DNA from: Melanocharis versteri
Lineage: Eukaryota > Chordata > Aves > Passeriformes > Melanocharitidae
Direction of reading: 5' to 3'
Assembly (NCBI GenBank): GCA_013397845.1
Contig: VZTG01004593.1
Span: forward strand, 134,044 to 198,043
Length of the DNA: 64,000 bases
The notes beneath the pieces were generated by a model. The model saw nothing but the letters and a program-made list of their open reading frames with translations, was not told where the DNA came from and ran no database searches. This document shows, piece after piece, positions 1 through 11,924 of this stretch. A program made the translations under genes and the position numbers. Each line of letters begins with the position of its first letter. Within the stretch, counting starts at the first letter, position 1.

Positions 1-1049
1 AGGGAAAGGCATTTCAGTTCTTCTTTTGGCCAGTTCACCAGACACATCCCACTCTGGTGTCATGGGAAAGTGAGATTCAATCATGTTAGGATTGCTGTGC
101 ATTATATAATTATCTCCCTTGTGTTCTATTATAAAACAGCCTTCCCGTGGGGATCGAGTCAAGGGATCATAGAACTCATACTCCCTTTCAGCAGGAATAT
201 CCAAATGAGAGCCATCTGATGGGTCTCCTTTGGACACCCGGGTCTTGCTGTGTGACCTCGATTTCCCATGAGACTTTCTGTGATTCCTGCTCTTTTTACT
301 TCGTCCACTGTGGTGAGCTGAAGACCCTGCTTTGCTTCGTTGGGCTTTTTCTTCTTCAAGTTTCTTCATTAGTGCAGTGTGTCTCATGACATTTTCCACA
401 GTCAAGTCTGGGTTAATGCGCCTAATAATCTCCATTTCTACCTCTCTAGGTATAGTGGTAGGGGTGTCCTCGTCCCTTAGAGGCCACTCCTCTGGAGGAA
501 ACTGGGCAGAGAAATTTGCCAACTGTTTGGTCTTATCCTTCTTGAAACTTAATCGGAATAATTTTAGTCCAAATTTCTTAGACTGCTTTTCTACATCCTT
601 AGGCTTTGTGAGCGTCTCTGCTTTATATGAAAAATTGACAGTACTTTTACTTTTCTCAGTAGGTGGGACCTGACATAATGAAGGAGGACAGTATGAGTCT
701 TTACAGTCTTTTGCTGATTTCCTCTGTAGGGTAGATGCATGCATGCTGTGCATGTCTTCTCTGCAACAATGGCAGGAGTCGCAGTGGTTTTTGGGTAGTG
801 TTCGGTCCCTGACACATCCCGAGGTGGAGGGAGTTATAGTTCCTTGTTGTGGAGAGGTACATTGAGACCTGTCAGGTATCCTCTCATCCAAATGGTACCA
901 TTTACTGTTAGTTCTTATGAGAGATGGTGTTATAAAGTAAGTCTGTGGGGTTACAATGAAATAACCATCCGGAGTTGGGTATATTTTCCTCTCCCGTACA
1001 AGCATATTCAAAGTATGTCGAAGGATTTCTGGACTGGGTGTTGGAACTC
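1..1049 (-). CDS. STOX2: STOX2 exon 3, 5' part (partial, runs off left edge)
   Basis: This is the start of the large STOX2 coding exon, read from 1049 down to 1 with no stop; the frame has codon high ends at multiples of 3. It supplies residues about 108-456. Seen in order: the second half of the winged helix (EILRHTLNMLVRERKIYPTP, then GYFIVTPQTYFITP, up to WYHLDERIPD at about 157-166); a cysteine cluster CDSCHCC (196-202); a KKFGLKLFRLSFK segment (264-276); and a basic Ser/His/Lys-rich stretch (about 353-380) that could act in nuclear localisation. The acceptor is ...ATTTCTAG|GAGTTCC, and the first two bases complete a glycine codon begun in exon 2. The near-identity to vertebrate STOX2 is recognised from memory of the family. 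STOX2 is a putative winged-helix DNA-binding nuclear protein, paralogous to STOX1 and related to fly Knockout. The remaining carboxy-terminal half lies outside the window. Confidence 0.97.
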
Positions 1050-2247
1050 CTAGAAATGACAGTAAACACATATCAGAAAGTGCATAAAACTGTGTAGGAC
1101 TCTCTAGTTTCCCCCTCCCCAACAAAAGGCTAGTTTTTCCAATGTGCAAGCTGGAATATGCTGAACAAACAACTCCAGTAAAGCATTTTGTTAGACATTC
1201 TCTTCTCTGTTTATTTCTCCACTCATCTCCTACACTTCAGACATATCAATTATTAATTAAATAGAAAGCAGGCCATTAATAAAGTGCTAAGAGAACTTCC
1301 AGTCACTTCCAATGTGCAGGTGACCTTAAGCTACAAGATGGAATCACTGAAAATCAGAGTGTCAGGGGAAATATTCTACTTTTATTCTTCTTCCAACTAA
1401 GTATTTATATCCAAATTCATCAGCACTATTCTTATAATGCCTTGTCACATATAAAGCAGTAGTTATTTGTTACTTTGGATGCCTAAGCTGCTTTTTCCAT
1501 GGAATACTACACAGGAAAAAAAACCAGTTCCTCAAACTGTCCCTTTATCACAAACCTGATTTAACTGATTTCTCTCCCGTTAAAATATGTTTCGACTACA
1601 TCAGCTGTTCTAAAACAGAGACATACTGAATGATACAGTTCATCTTACCCAGAAAGACTTTTCCATTATGCTGGAAGTCACAGATTCAACTCCCAAAAAT
1701 TTGCTTCTCAGAGTTCATCTTTCAGGTGAGATGTGAGGTACACCATCTAAGTGCATGTATTGCATACTGAGAGAGGGACAAGTATGACTACCCTGCATCA
1801 ATGGCATACGGTAGACTTGACATTGTGAGCCAGATCCTTCCCACTACCAGTGCACCTGCTGGATTCAGTGGTGCTGGACCAAGTCTTCAATACTTTATTA
1901 GATAAAACACTAAGTTGCATGTTGTGTATAGGAGCAAACTCCATCTAGACCGAAGGAAACAAGAAATTTAGTCCACAAACTAGTTTTAGAGGGTCTGTTT
2001 ATGCCGAATAAAAAATTGAAATACTTCCAAGTTATCAGTGCAAAAAGCTATCTTCAATCAATACATTTTGTTTAACTAAAATGCGTTTCAATCTTGAGTA
2101 CTAGTCTGGTTTACATTTTTAGAAATAGAGACTTTTTTTTCAAAGGTTTGGATGGTCTATTTTAAACTGAAAAAGTTAATATTATTTATTCAGGGTCTTA
2201 CTTTTCTCTTAAACAAAAGTAATTTAGGAAAAAAAAATCAGAGAGCA

Positions 2248-2380
2248 ACTTAGGTTGGAAGAGAACTCATGAATTCATCTGGTTAGCACCCCATCGCAAA
2301 TCCTGGCCAATTTAGATCAGGTTGGTCAGGACCTTGTCAAGTCAAATTCTGTCTTGAAGAACAGAATTTCAATGCATGCA
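2248..2380 (-). mobile_element. Decayed CR1 LINE 3'-end fragment
   Basis: On the plus strand the block reads as the reverse complement of an avian CR1 3' region. Recognisable landmarks are TTAGGTTGGAAGAGAACTC, the ATTCATCTGGTTAGCACCCC block, and AGATCAGGTTGGTCAGGACC followed by TTGTCAAGTC and GTCTTGAAGAA. These are the usual 'ggttggaaggga', 'gatcaggttgctcagggcc' and 'ttgtccagtcg..tcttgaa' phrases with many substitutions, so the copy is old. The ends are approximate, and the typical 8-bp terminal repeats are not clear. Confidence 0.65.
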
Positions 2381-2814
2381 AAAACATTTCAGTGAAGCAT
2401 ATGCTTTTTACAGTAACACTTCATGGAGAAATCTCAGCCGGGGTACCTGCCACAAACACAGTATCTCCCGTAGCACACAGTGTCTGGTCACCAACTCCTC
2501 TCCAACACGTCAAAGGTTGGAGCCTGTAAGCTCACTGATCTACTTGTGACAGCAACAACCATTAAAAGCAACAACAAAAAGAGAAATTGTACAAATTCCT
2601 TCACTCATCCTCTTTCTTGCAACTGGGTTGGAGGCAACATAGTAAATATTCTTATGTCTGACTTTGAGTGTTGTTTGAACTTAGTGACATGATTATACTA
2701 CCCATATCCATAACTAAAATCTTAAAATAGAAACAGCAAAGGATTAGGAGCAACATGGACATGAGTGAAAGCAATTATAACACAGAAGGCACCAGGGAGA
2801 AGTACACAGGGACA

Positions 2815-2960
2815 TGTGCTGGTTTTGACTGGGGTAGAGTTAATATAGCTCAGGCACAGTCCATAGAGCTGAAATATTGGGGCCACTTTGGATGCAGGAA
2901 GTGAGAGGCCAAGATAGGATATAATTTGAGAGCATAAATGAGAATGAAAATTGGAAAAAA
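2815..2960 (+). mobile_element. Possible endogenous-retrovirus LTR fragment
   Basis: The segment opens with TGTGCTGGTTTTGACTGGGG followed by TAGAGTTAAT. This closely resembles the 5' end of a common avian ERV LTR family (TGT.CTGGTTTTGGCTGGGATAGAGTTAAT). Only about the first 30 bases are convincing; the rest to about 2960 is assigned by adjacency. No gag, pol or env similarity was seen nearby. The call rests on recalled repeat sequence. Confidence 0.35.
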
Positions 2961-5900
2961 ACATGGAGATTCAGGAGCTTGCATTTTCTCCCTCTTTCAT
3001 GCAGGTGTCCACAATTTCTGTAATAGTCTGAGCGAGAGCAACAAAGACCCCCAGAACCCCTAGATGAGTTAACATGCCAGAAACAGCAACACGTGGGAAA
3101 GGCTGAAATCCAGAGAGCTGGGGAAAAAAAAAGACTACTCGTCCCTAGCCCAGAATTCTGAATCTCTCTGGACTGAAGTAAACAATATGGTGAGTTTCCT
3201 CTGGATTGTAAGGCAAAGCAGGCTGTCTTCCGCATGAGCTTTTGATAGCACACAGGAACAAGAAGAGTGATTTCAATCCCTGTAACAACCAGTGGTCATC
3301 TAACTCTTCATTCCTAAAGTGGAGCTGCTATGTCTGCTTGGGCAATGCCACCCCTTTGACATTATGACTTGCATCACGACAAGACGTGGGTGACCGCAAA
3401 ACTCAAACTCATTTGTTTCTCCACCCTGTGCTGAATATGCACTGCAGGGTCCAACCACGGTCCAACTCAGGTGCACCTGCTCTGCAGCAGCCAACCTCTC
3501 TTCCTTCTTCTACACGAGCAACCTGCCCGACCCACTGCACTTTTCCGAAGCTTACAAGTAAATACTTCAACATGTACTTACCTTTGTGAGAACTTGGTTT
3601 TTCATCCTTATTTTACTAAAAAGACTTTTCTCAACACACTGTTTCAAAAACATCACAACAAAAATAAAAGGGATGAGAGTATTTCTCCTGGGAGCTTAGA
3701 GAAAAGTTAGGGAAAGAGATTGAAATGGATGTACTGATGTTTTACACAATTTAGGCAAAAATGCACTGCAAATACATGGTAAAAATAGTAACATGTATTT
3801 TTAACCAGTAAACCATAAGGGCTACAATGTATCAGGTGAATCTCTAAACACTGGATGCACAGTAGTTACATTAACTGAGTAACTCCTGTGAATGGAGAAT
3901 GTGCAGATAAACACCAAAGAAAAAAAATTAGCGTGCCTGGCAGTCAGTGATGCTGTAAAGTTAATCGTGTCAGCCTTCTCTCTGGAGTTGAAGACTATCG
4001 GTTTTATTACTCCCAGCATACAGTCCATGCTGTGGTTCACTAAGCCAGCAGTGATGACAGCAGATGCAGATCTTGGAAGCTCAGCGCTGTCAGCTAAGGG
4101 TAGCTATGGGTTTTATTCCAAGCTCTTTTAGGTACTTACAAAAGCAGAAACAAACCCGAACTCAACTTAGGCTTTCCTGCATGGCAGACAGGAGCAATGA
4201 CATTAAAAAAGGAACAATGGGTTACAGACTGAATACAGATTTCTTGGCTTTCTCAAGACTTTCCTCTTTAAAGCAATCTGCCCACATAATGTCTATATAC
4301 AACCTACCCCCCTGCATTTGGAAGTTTCCTTAGGATCTCCCTCCCTCCATTAAATAGGAACAAGGGAAAAAACCCCAGTGGCTTAGAGACTCTAGAACAT
4401 AAAATATTGCATGACAGCAGTGGTGTTATTTAAGATTATGTAGTGGTTTAATAATTCAAAAGCAGAAACTGTCTGGACACTGAATCATCAGACATGTACA
4501 TTTTCTGTATCTCAAGAGAGTCTACTATGCCATCCACTGAGCTTCCAGACAGAAGATTATGTCTTGTTTGCTGCTCACAAAGAACACTGACCTAGAGTGA
4601 ACTCAGTTAATGTAAGACACTTCTTTTAAGTGCTACACATATAATTCATATATTTAAAGAGTGAAGTTATAAAGGTGATTGTCAGAGGAATTTGCCAGCT
4701 TTCAGAAAACTGCTTGCTTCAAAAGCAACCTAGTCCAATACACAAGTATTTTCTACACCGAAATTTTGAACAACTTAAAATTATTTCAACGTGTATGTGG
4801 ACAAAACTGGGGAGTTAAAAAAAAAAAAAGACAAATATTCTTACTAAAGGCAGCACAGACTAAGGCTTGATGTTTTACTCATCCAGGTTCATACAGATAA
4901 GAGAGTCTGGTTGCCAAACACAGAACAAGGGTTACATTCTTAGCTCTTTATACTGGATTTCAAAGATTTACATTTAATGTATGGGATTTAAACCATGGTC
5001 AATAAATTACAAAGTAGGGCTGTACTAACATCTCTTTGTTTAATTCTAAGTTAGAATAATGGAAGCACATGCAGAAGCAGCCCTCTTGCTTTTTTAAAAA
5101 TCCAACAAATAACAAATACCACAAATAAGATGTGCATTATCATTACAAACTTTTTGAATAAAATAAATTCATGAAAAATACATCTGAAGTAGTACTTAAA
5201 TGGTGTTAAATCTGCTAAAATGATTTTCTCCTGAGCTGATGCTAAGGCTTAACAAGGGATAAAAGAAATACTCTGATTGGCTCATGAAATACTAGTTAAA
5301 GATGTGGAGTGGTTGCTATGTGATGTTATAAATAATTAGCATACCTTATTTCAGATAGAGCCATGGCCCAGATTTATGCCTGCACAATGGCTCAGCAAAC
5401 TAGAGGGCTAGACAGCAACTGTAAGACCCTACACTGAGGAAAAAGGTTTATTATTCTTAGGCACTTCTGAGAATAGCATCTGGGGTCTTAGGAAATTTAT
5501 CTACACCGTGAAACACAGTGAAGCATCTGTTCATTAAAGCACAAACAACACAGGCAGACAAGTGCTGCTACAGGAGGAGATACAGAGAGGTTATGTGATA
5601 ATAACAGACACATCTACAGTGGTAATGCTCTTCTCTTCCTCAGAGCATCAGCACCTAGTTAGGAAAAATAAACTATCAGAATATGAAAGGACATCAGATA
5701 TTTTAAAATAGCCACAAAGAATACAAGGGCTCAAAAAGCTACAGCTGATTTATTAGAGGGGTTTTGGGCAGAAAAGTGAAAAATGTCAGCACAAGAAGTT
5801 CTGTTTATTGGAAAGGAGAAACTGTTTGGATAATCCTCACACACTGAGAGAACATGTATGCTTGCTATGTTAAACATGTCATTGCTGGGAGAGAAAGGCA

Positions 5901-8002
5901 TTTCTCTAGAGAAGGGGAAAAATTGGTCAACAAAGGGTGGATTTTTTTTCTTCAAATAACTTTCTCTACATTTTGGGAAGGGAGGCGCTTTTTTTTTAAT
6001 CTCAGACTTGAGAAATTCACATGTTAATGGCTAGTGGAAAAAAAAAGCAGCAAAAGACTACGTGCTAACTTGCCTCAGGCTTCGTCTGAGCAACGTCTAC
6101 AAAATAATCCAGCCAGTTGAATTATTTTTCATGTTTGGCTCTATCTAACAAGAATAGCACAACACACCAAGTGAACTGATAATCATGCTCCCAGGAAACT
6201 CAAGGGATGTCACCAATAAATTATAATTTCCACCATGCAAGAATGTTTCTATAAAAATATTGATAGAATAATTGAAAAAATACTTGCAATCTATGAAATT
6301 CTTCTAGTACATAGCATACTTAGAAAAGATAACTCAGAAAAAAATCGTCAAAATGAATTAAAAGAATTACAATTGTGAACTTTGCCTTCTTTGCATCCCA
6401 GCCCTTACAATTTTTACCACTATTTTCAAAATCAGCCTGATAAACAAAACTACAAATAGGGAGAGAAAGCCAGTATTTACAAAATATGCTTGCAGTACTT
6501 TTTTCAAAATCTAATTATTAAATATCAGACAATTGTTTATTCCAAACACAGCTCTCAATTGATAATTGTATCTTAAATTCTCAGAACTTAGTATCAGTTA
6601 TAGCAAAAGACATGTAAATTTCAAGGCTTTAAGTAACTCTTGCTCTGAAATGTAAGCAAAAAATTACATCAAAACTTGGCTATGGTTAGGCTGCCTAGAT
6701 GAGACAGATGCATCAGTAGTTTTCCTACTGAAGCATTTTTAATTAGCTACTTTTTATAGCTATAAAATAGGTACAGTGGAGAAGTTTCTCAAGCACTTTA
6801 GAGAACTGTAAACTCAGATGCAGAATAGGTAAACATCTTGCCCAGGATCATACAAAGCACAAATGAAAATGTTCTGCTCTCTTGAGCAGTAAACCTCTGC
6901 CCAACGCTTTAGCGCCTCAATGTAAAATGTCTATACAAGATGTATTTTGTATGATTCACCCACTCCAGATACAGATGGCCAGTAGAGAAGCAGCATATTC
7001 AAGAGTACATTCTTGTTACAGGATTCTCTTTTTGTGATGCTACAGTATCTTTAATCCAAGACATTTTCCATTTGATAAACATCAAATGCTGACAAGAATA
7101 CCTTCTGAACACTACACCAGCATTTGTGAACATAGCAAGTGTATTTATGGCTCTCCAAAATTTTCAGTTTAGTCATGGAGAGGGTTGTCCTTTTGTTGTT
7201 GTTTTTCAAGCAAGGACAGTACTGAAGCAAAAGCCAGAACTATGTCCAAGAAGGATCTGAGAACTCCTGGAAAGCAGGCTGACACAGTCCTTTCGCTTTA
7301 AATATAACCTCCCCCTGAAGCAGGCACATCACTGTCACTGGACTCTACTACTTGCATCAGGCCACACATGGAGAGTCTGTCCTAGGTGAAGGAAGACATG
7401 CAGCTGTGTGGGAAACCTGGTCTTTAAGAGGGAGGTCTCTACAGAGACCTCCATGAAGTTTCCTCTTCGGAGATTGCACAATGACACTTGAACTGGTTGA
7501 ATGATGTCAACAGAACTCTTATGAGTTAGCTACAACCGGCTTGAAAGCCACAAGATGAAATGAGCTTGCTCTGGCTATGACACATCATGCTTTGTTCTCC
7601 ATAGCTACTGAAGAAGCCCTGTACTCCCTTGGCTATGATGATAAAAAAGGCTATTTTGTGAGAAAAATCACAAACAAGCTTATTCTGATACTATCTGAAA
7701 AAAGAAACCAGCCAGTATTTTGTTGTTTAGTGCTCAAAGTAATTTTTATTACTTACATAAAGTCAGGAATTTGCCCTGCAAAATGCACTTCACATGAATG
7801 GTCTTATCAAAGAGAACTCAATTCTCCTTATGTTTAAGAATAAAGAAAAAGTTCCGAGATAAGAACCCTAATGTCTCCTTTTACTTTTGGTTAGAATATC
7901 AGGATTAGTCAATATTCCCACCCAGAAGGTACTGAGGATTCTTTAACTGCCCTTTTACAGACATGTGCTCATCTGACCAATGATTTATTAATGACTGGCT
8001 AC

Positions 8003-8155
8003 CTGGGAAGCAGGTGGTTAGGTGCTCCATTAGTGCTTCTTGTGTGACTTGTTTTCGGGCAGAGTTCATTGCTGAGATGGCCAGGCAAAGGATTTCCCCA
8101 AGTGGAATAAACTGTGACTGAGTGATGGGAGACATGCTGATGGGTGATACATCAC
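8003..8155 (-). CDS. STOX2: STOX2 exon 2 (first half of winged-helix domain)
   Basis: This 153-nt internal exon is bounded by TTTTTACAG| and |GTAGCC. It encodes residues 57-106 plus split glycine codons at both ends (phase 1 in, phase 1 out). The protein reads DVSPISMSPITQSQFIPLGE, then ILCLAISAMNSARKQVTQEA and LMEHLTTCFP. This is the start of the storkhead winged helix: a helix around LGEILCLAIS and the segment TQEALMEHLTTCFP. Near-identity to the vertebrate STOX2 family fixes the call. Because the length is a multiple of three and the phases match, skipping this exon would keep the frame but remove half of the DNA-binding fold. It also holds an internal ATG (SPI-M-SPI) that could start a shorter product. 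Confidence 0.97.
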
Positions 8156-10257
8156 CTGTAAAAAGACAAAAGATGTGCAATGAAGCATTTTGTTTAAAAA
8201 TCTGCTCATTGAACAGGATGCAGAGATACAGCTAGTGAAAATTCAGAGATCTCTAGTTTTTGTACTGAGCTGAGGATAAAACTCTTACAATGGAGAATCA
8301 TCCAACTTATTTCAAAACTTAAGACACAGAGAACTTTGGAAAATGGGAGATATATGCTATGCAGACTTAGTTTCTCAAAGGGCACAATAGACAGACTCGG
8401 AAAAATGCCAGTAAATTAGCACTCACGGTTGCAAAACCTCCTGCTTAACATCCTACTAGGTAACTGCACAAACAAAATAGTTGCATATGTTTCTCTGGAC
8501 ATAAAAGGGGAGATTTCACTCTCCTTTCAAAGCATAGCTCACACACCATTTCCATTTGATATAGAATTTTTTATTAATAGTAACATAGATTAAAAAATGT
8601 TGCTAAGTTAATTAATAATATTTTAACTCAGCTGATAAAGCACAGAAAAATCTTTAGAGGCCCAAAAGCATCAAAACACGTTAATACAGATACCCTGAAT
8701 AAACCTCTCCTGGATCTACATGTCAAATGTCTTTGTACAAACTATGTATATTTTAGAAGAGAAGTTTTAATAGTTTCAAGACGGCCTGAAAATCAAGTTT
8801 GTTGTAACTTTTCTCATATTGTCTTACAAACTATTCATTAACCTATAGTTTAAAAAAAATCATTAAAATCTCCTGAAGTTATAGGAGAAATTACAGTATG
8901 ATAATACTAGCATGACTACACATACACAAGCACATTTCAACATACTTTATCCAAGTACCTAAATCTTTGATTCTGCTCTGTAACTCTTCTTGAAGTGGTA
9001 ACAGCTCCACAGTGATCTCAAAGAGAGGAAAGCAACAGGCTAAAATATTTTCCTTGCCAGTGGAAAAGGAGTAATAAAGAGTAACAGACAGAACAAAGGG
9101 TGCTTGACTATGAATCCTGTTCTGGCCACAGGTCAGTCAATAGCCAGGGATTAAGTTCTACCTAAATGGCTTTGAAATGTTAGGAAAATCACCCTATTTC
9201 TGCTGTCACAGAGCAACACCTTGTGATCAAATAATGAATCAAATTACTAGAAATTAATTCAAATTTTCATTCTCAATTCAGAAGATCTAGTATTTGCCCC
9301 ATTAATTCTATATTCCTATTATGTCTACTAAACAAGAGCAGCAGCTTCTAAAATTCATTATCAAAATGCATTTACTCTGGCATTATACTCAGCACTTTGG
9401 AGGGAAAAAAACTGGTGGGAGTAGTAAACTGCATAGCTGTCTCAGCAAGACTTGCGAGCAATATTTTTCAATCACAAGCTCTACAATCTGTTGTACATCA
9501 GTGATACACGTTACCCAAGACACAAGAATGATTTAAAACTACACATTTGTGCTATGCTATCTCCTGATTGCTTTTGCTTAATCAGGCCTGACCAGATCAA
9601 TGCTGCATTCCCTTCCCAGCACGGCAGCATTCCTCCAGCTGCAACGCAGTGAAAAATAAGATCCTCCTCATTCTTATCTGCCCACAGATTTATGATCTTA
9701 AAATATAACATCCTCTGGACATTTTTACTCAAATACACCTAAAAGTTCCTGCCACATGCATTATGGGCAACAGCAAAGAAGATGACACAGCTTACAGGGA
9801 AACATGAGATATACTTCCATATGACTTGGGAGCAAACACCATTTGTTCCTGCATCATTTGAGTATGGAAAAAGAACGCCACAGTTCTTACACAACCGTTT
9901 ACTAATAATTATATCTGCTGTCCCTTTAAACTTGTTCATAGACAAATCTTTGTAATTAGCCAGACACATAAGTTTACCAACTTTGATCACCAGTCACCAT
10001 GCACTTTGTACAGAGGATCAGTTTCTTTAATAGTTAGTTTCATGTCTAAGAAGCATCAGAATTACGGCAAGAATTACACAGATTTAGCTAAGCAATTTAA
10101 GAAATTATTGTCTTTAACATAAAGATTATGTGTCATGGGTATCCTTGTGAGAACTACTAAACTGAGTTCAGTGCCTTGTCAGACAGATTGGCACATATTG
10201 GCCACAGTTGAAGTTTAATCTTATCAGGTTCATTGGGCACTGAAATGGGCTCTCTGG

Positions 10258-10300
10258 TGTCCTGGTTTTGCCTGGGATAGAGTAGCTTTAAGGGCATCCA
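10258..10300 (+). mobile_element. Possible ERV LTR 5'-end fragment
   Basis: TGTCCTGGTTTTGCCTGGGA followed by TAGAG matches the start of the same avian LTR family suggested at 2815, and the match is closer here. Beyond about 10285 the sequence no longer follows the family consensus as I remember it, so the extent is uncertain. No internal retroviral sequence was seen. Confidence 0.4.
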
Positions 10301-11895
10301 GGCAAAGGGCAGCAACTCCTTAATTGTTTTATCTGTATCATCAAAGACTGGGCAATTTCTTAAACCAAAGCAGCCTAGCAGGAGTATCCCTGTGCCTGTT
10401 CCCAGCCATGCACTCTCACTGCCACCTACACAGGTGCCAGGACAAGGAGACTGGGAGGAAGACCTCTTTCTTTCCCTTGCACGGGAATGATCCATTCACA
10501 GCTAACCAGAAAAATACTTAGGATATAAAGAATGCGCCTTAATACCATAATCAGCTTCCTGAAGTGGGAAAGGGACTCAAGGAGTTTTATACCTGAAGCT
10601 TTGCTCTGCAGCCTTGTAGCTGCTCCCAGAGGGATGCTTGGACAAGAACTCAGAAACCAGTTGCTCTGCTCATGCCCAGGAACAGCCCATCCCTCTTCAC
10701 AGACGGTCAAGAGCCTGCAGAGATCCACCTCTGAGACCGCTTCCAGCTTGGACTTGTTAACTTAAAACTTAAGTACAAGCTACGAAATAGTAAAAGTTGC
10801 CTGATTTTAGTAACTGCACACAATTCTTCCTTTTAAAGTATGCGTTCAACATGGAATTGCTTTCTAGGTTAGTGAGCAGAAAACACGCAGTCTGCACTGA
10901 ATTTGACCCCCTGCCAGTAGGACTCTTGTCAACAGGAACAAGCCAGGAATTAAAACTGAAATACTAACTATACTTCACATAACTCCTCAATACGAAACAT
11001 CCAGTATTGGTTCCTTAATGTTAACAAAATTTCTAGCACAGCATCTTATAGTCAGTATACCAGGGTAACACACATCCTGCTTGCAAATATTTGGGAGCTT
11101 GACAACCATTTAATTAACTATAAAGATTACTATAATTGCCCATAAAATCATAATTTAAATGCCTTTAAATGAAGTAGAAATGTTCAACAAATATTGGTTT
11201 ATGTGAGGGCCTTTCTGGTTTGTAAGGGAATATGGTGACTTAAGCTTTATTCTTTTCCACTGAATGCTCTTCAACCTTCTTCACTACGACAAGGAAACTG
11301 TTGTTTTACCTCTGTTGTGACAGAATGATCTCCACAGCTTGTTACTCATGACTGTCTGCTGGACATAGTTACTAAGCTCTTGTTTAAAAAGGTTAGCACA
11401 CATTTTGAGCAGACCTAGTGATAGAAAGCCAAACTCTCCTCACTCAGGGAAGCTCTAATTTGCCAGATTTTATCTTGACTGTCCTGTGGCTCTGGGAAAT
11501 TACACGCACTCTGTGGTTATAGTTAAGTCAATGAACTTCTTTGATGCACAATAACAGCAAATATCTTGCATCTACGAGATAATATAATATATTAACATCA
11601 ATTACGCACATAAATACAGTTAGGCTGTTGAACAGAAGGTTTACTACAACTTCCTTAGGAAAGATCTGCCTAAAAAAAAAAGCAAATATGCTTTTCCTAA
11701 TTTTTTTGAAGACCACATCACTTATATAAAACATCTAGCATATGGCTCCTGTTAGCTCTGACTGATGCTTGTCTCAAGCAGCTTTCTTTTGAAATCAAAT
11801 TACTAGCCTCAACTTTCATATGTTTGTGTTTTCAATTAAATGAAAACTGGAGCTCAGAGAGCAGTTTTCACCAGCTGACTGCATGTTTTGTTTAA

Positions 11896-11924
11896 ATATA
11901 AGATATATACGTATATATATATAG
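11896..11924. repeat. Impure (AT)n microsatellite
   Basis: The alternating A/T run is interrupted by AAG and by a central ACGT. It lies within the first intron and has no other recognisable content. Confidence 0.8.

Larger units (their letters stand above)
1050..8002 (-). other. STOX2: STOX2 intron 2 (6953 bp)
   Basis: The intron is bounded by a GT donor (8002-8001) and an AG acceptor (1051-1050). It is AT-rich with many short A or T runs. It contains a decayed CR1 fragment near 2248-2380 and an LTR-like head near 2815. I found no exon that would keep the STOX2 frame. The best cryptic donor, at 3581-3576, is discussed under rejected items. The open frames here are short and resemble nothing I recognise. 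Confidence 0.9.

Noticed and set aside
3582..3638. 57-nt cryptic minus-strand exon in intron 2 with a very good AAAG|GTAAGT donor
   Set aside because: Inserted between exons 2 and 3 it gives a stop after two codons, and the alternative acceptor tried also gives an early stop. The acceptor tract is mediocre. It could be a poison exon, but nothing further supports it.
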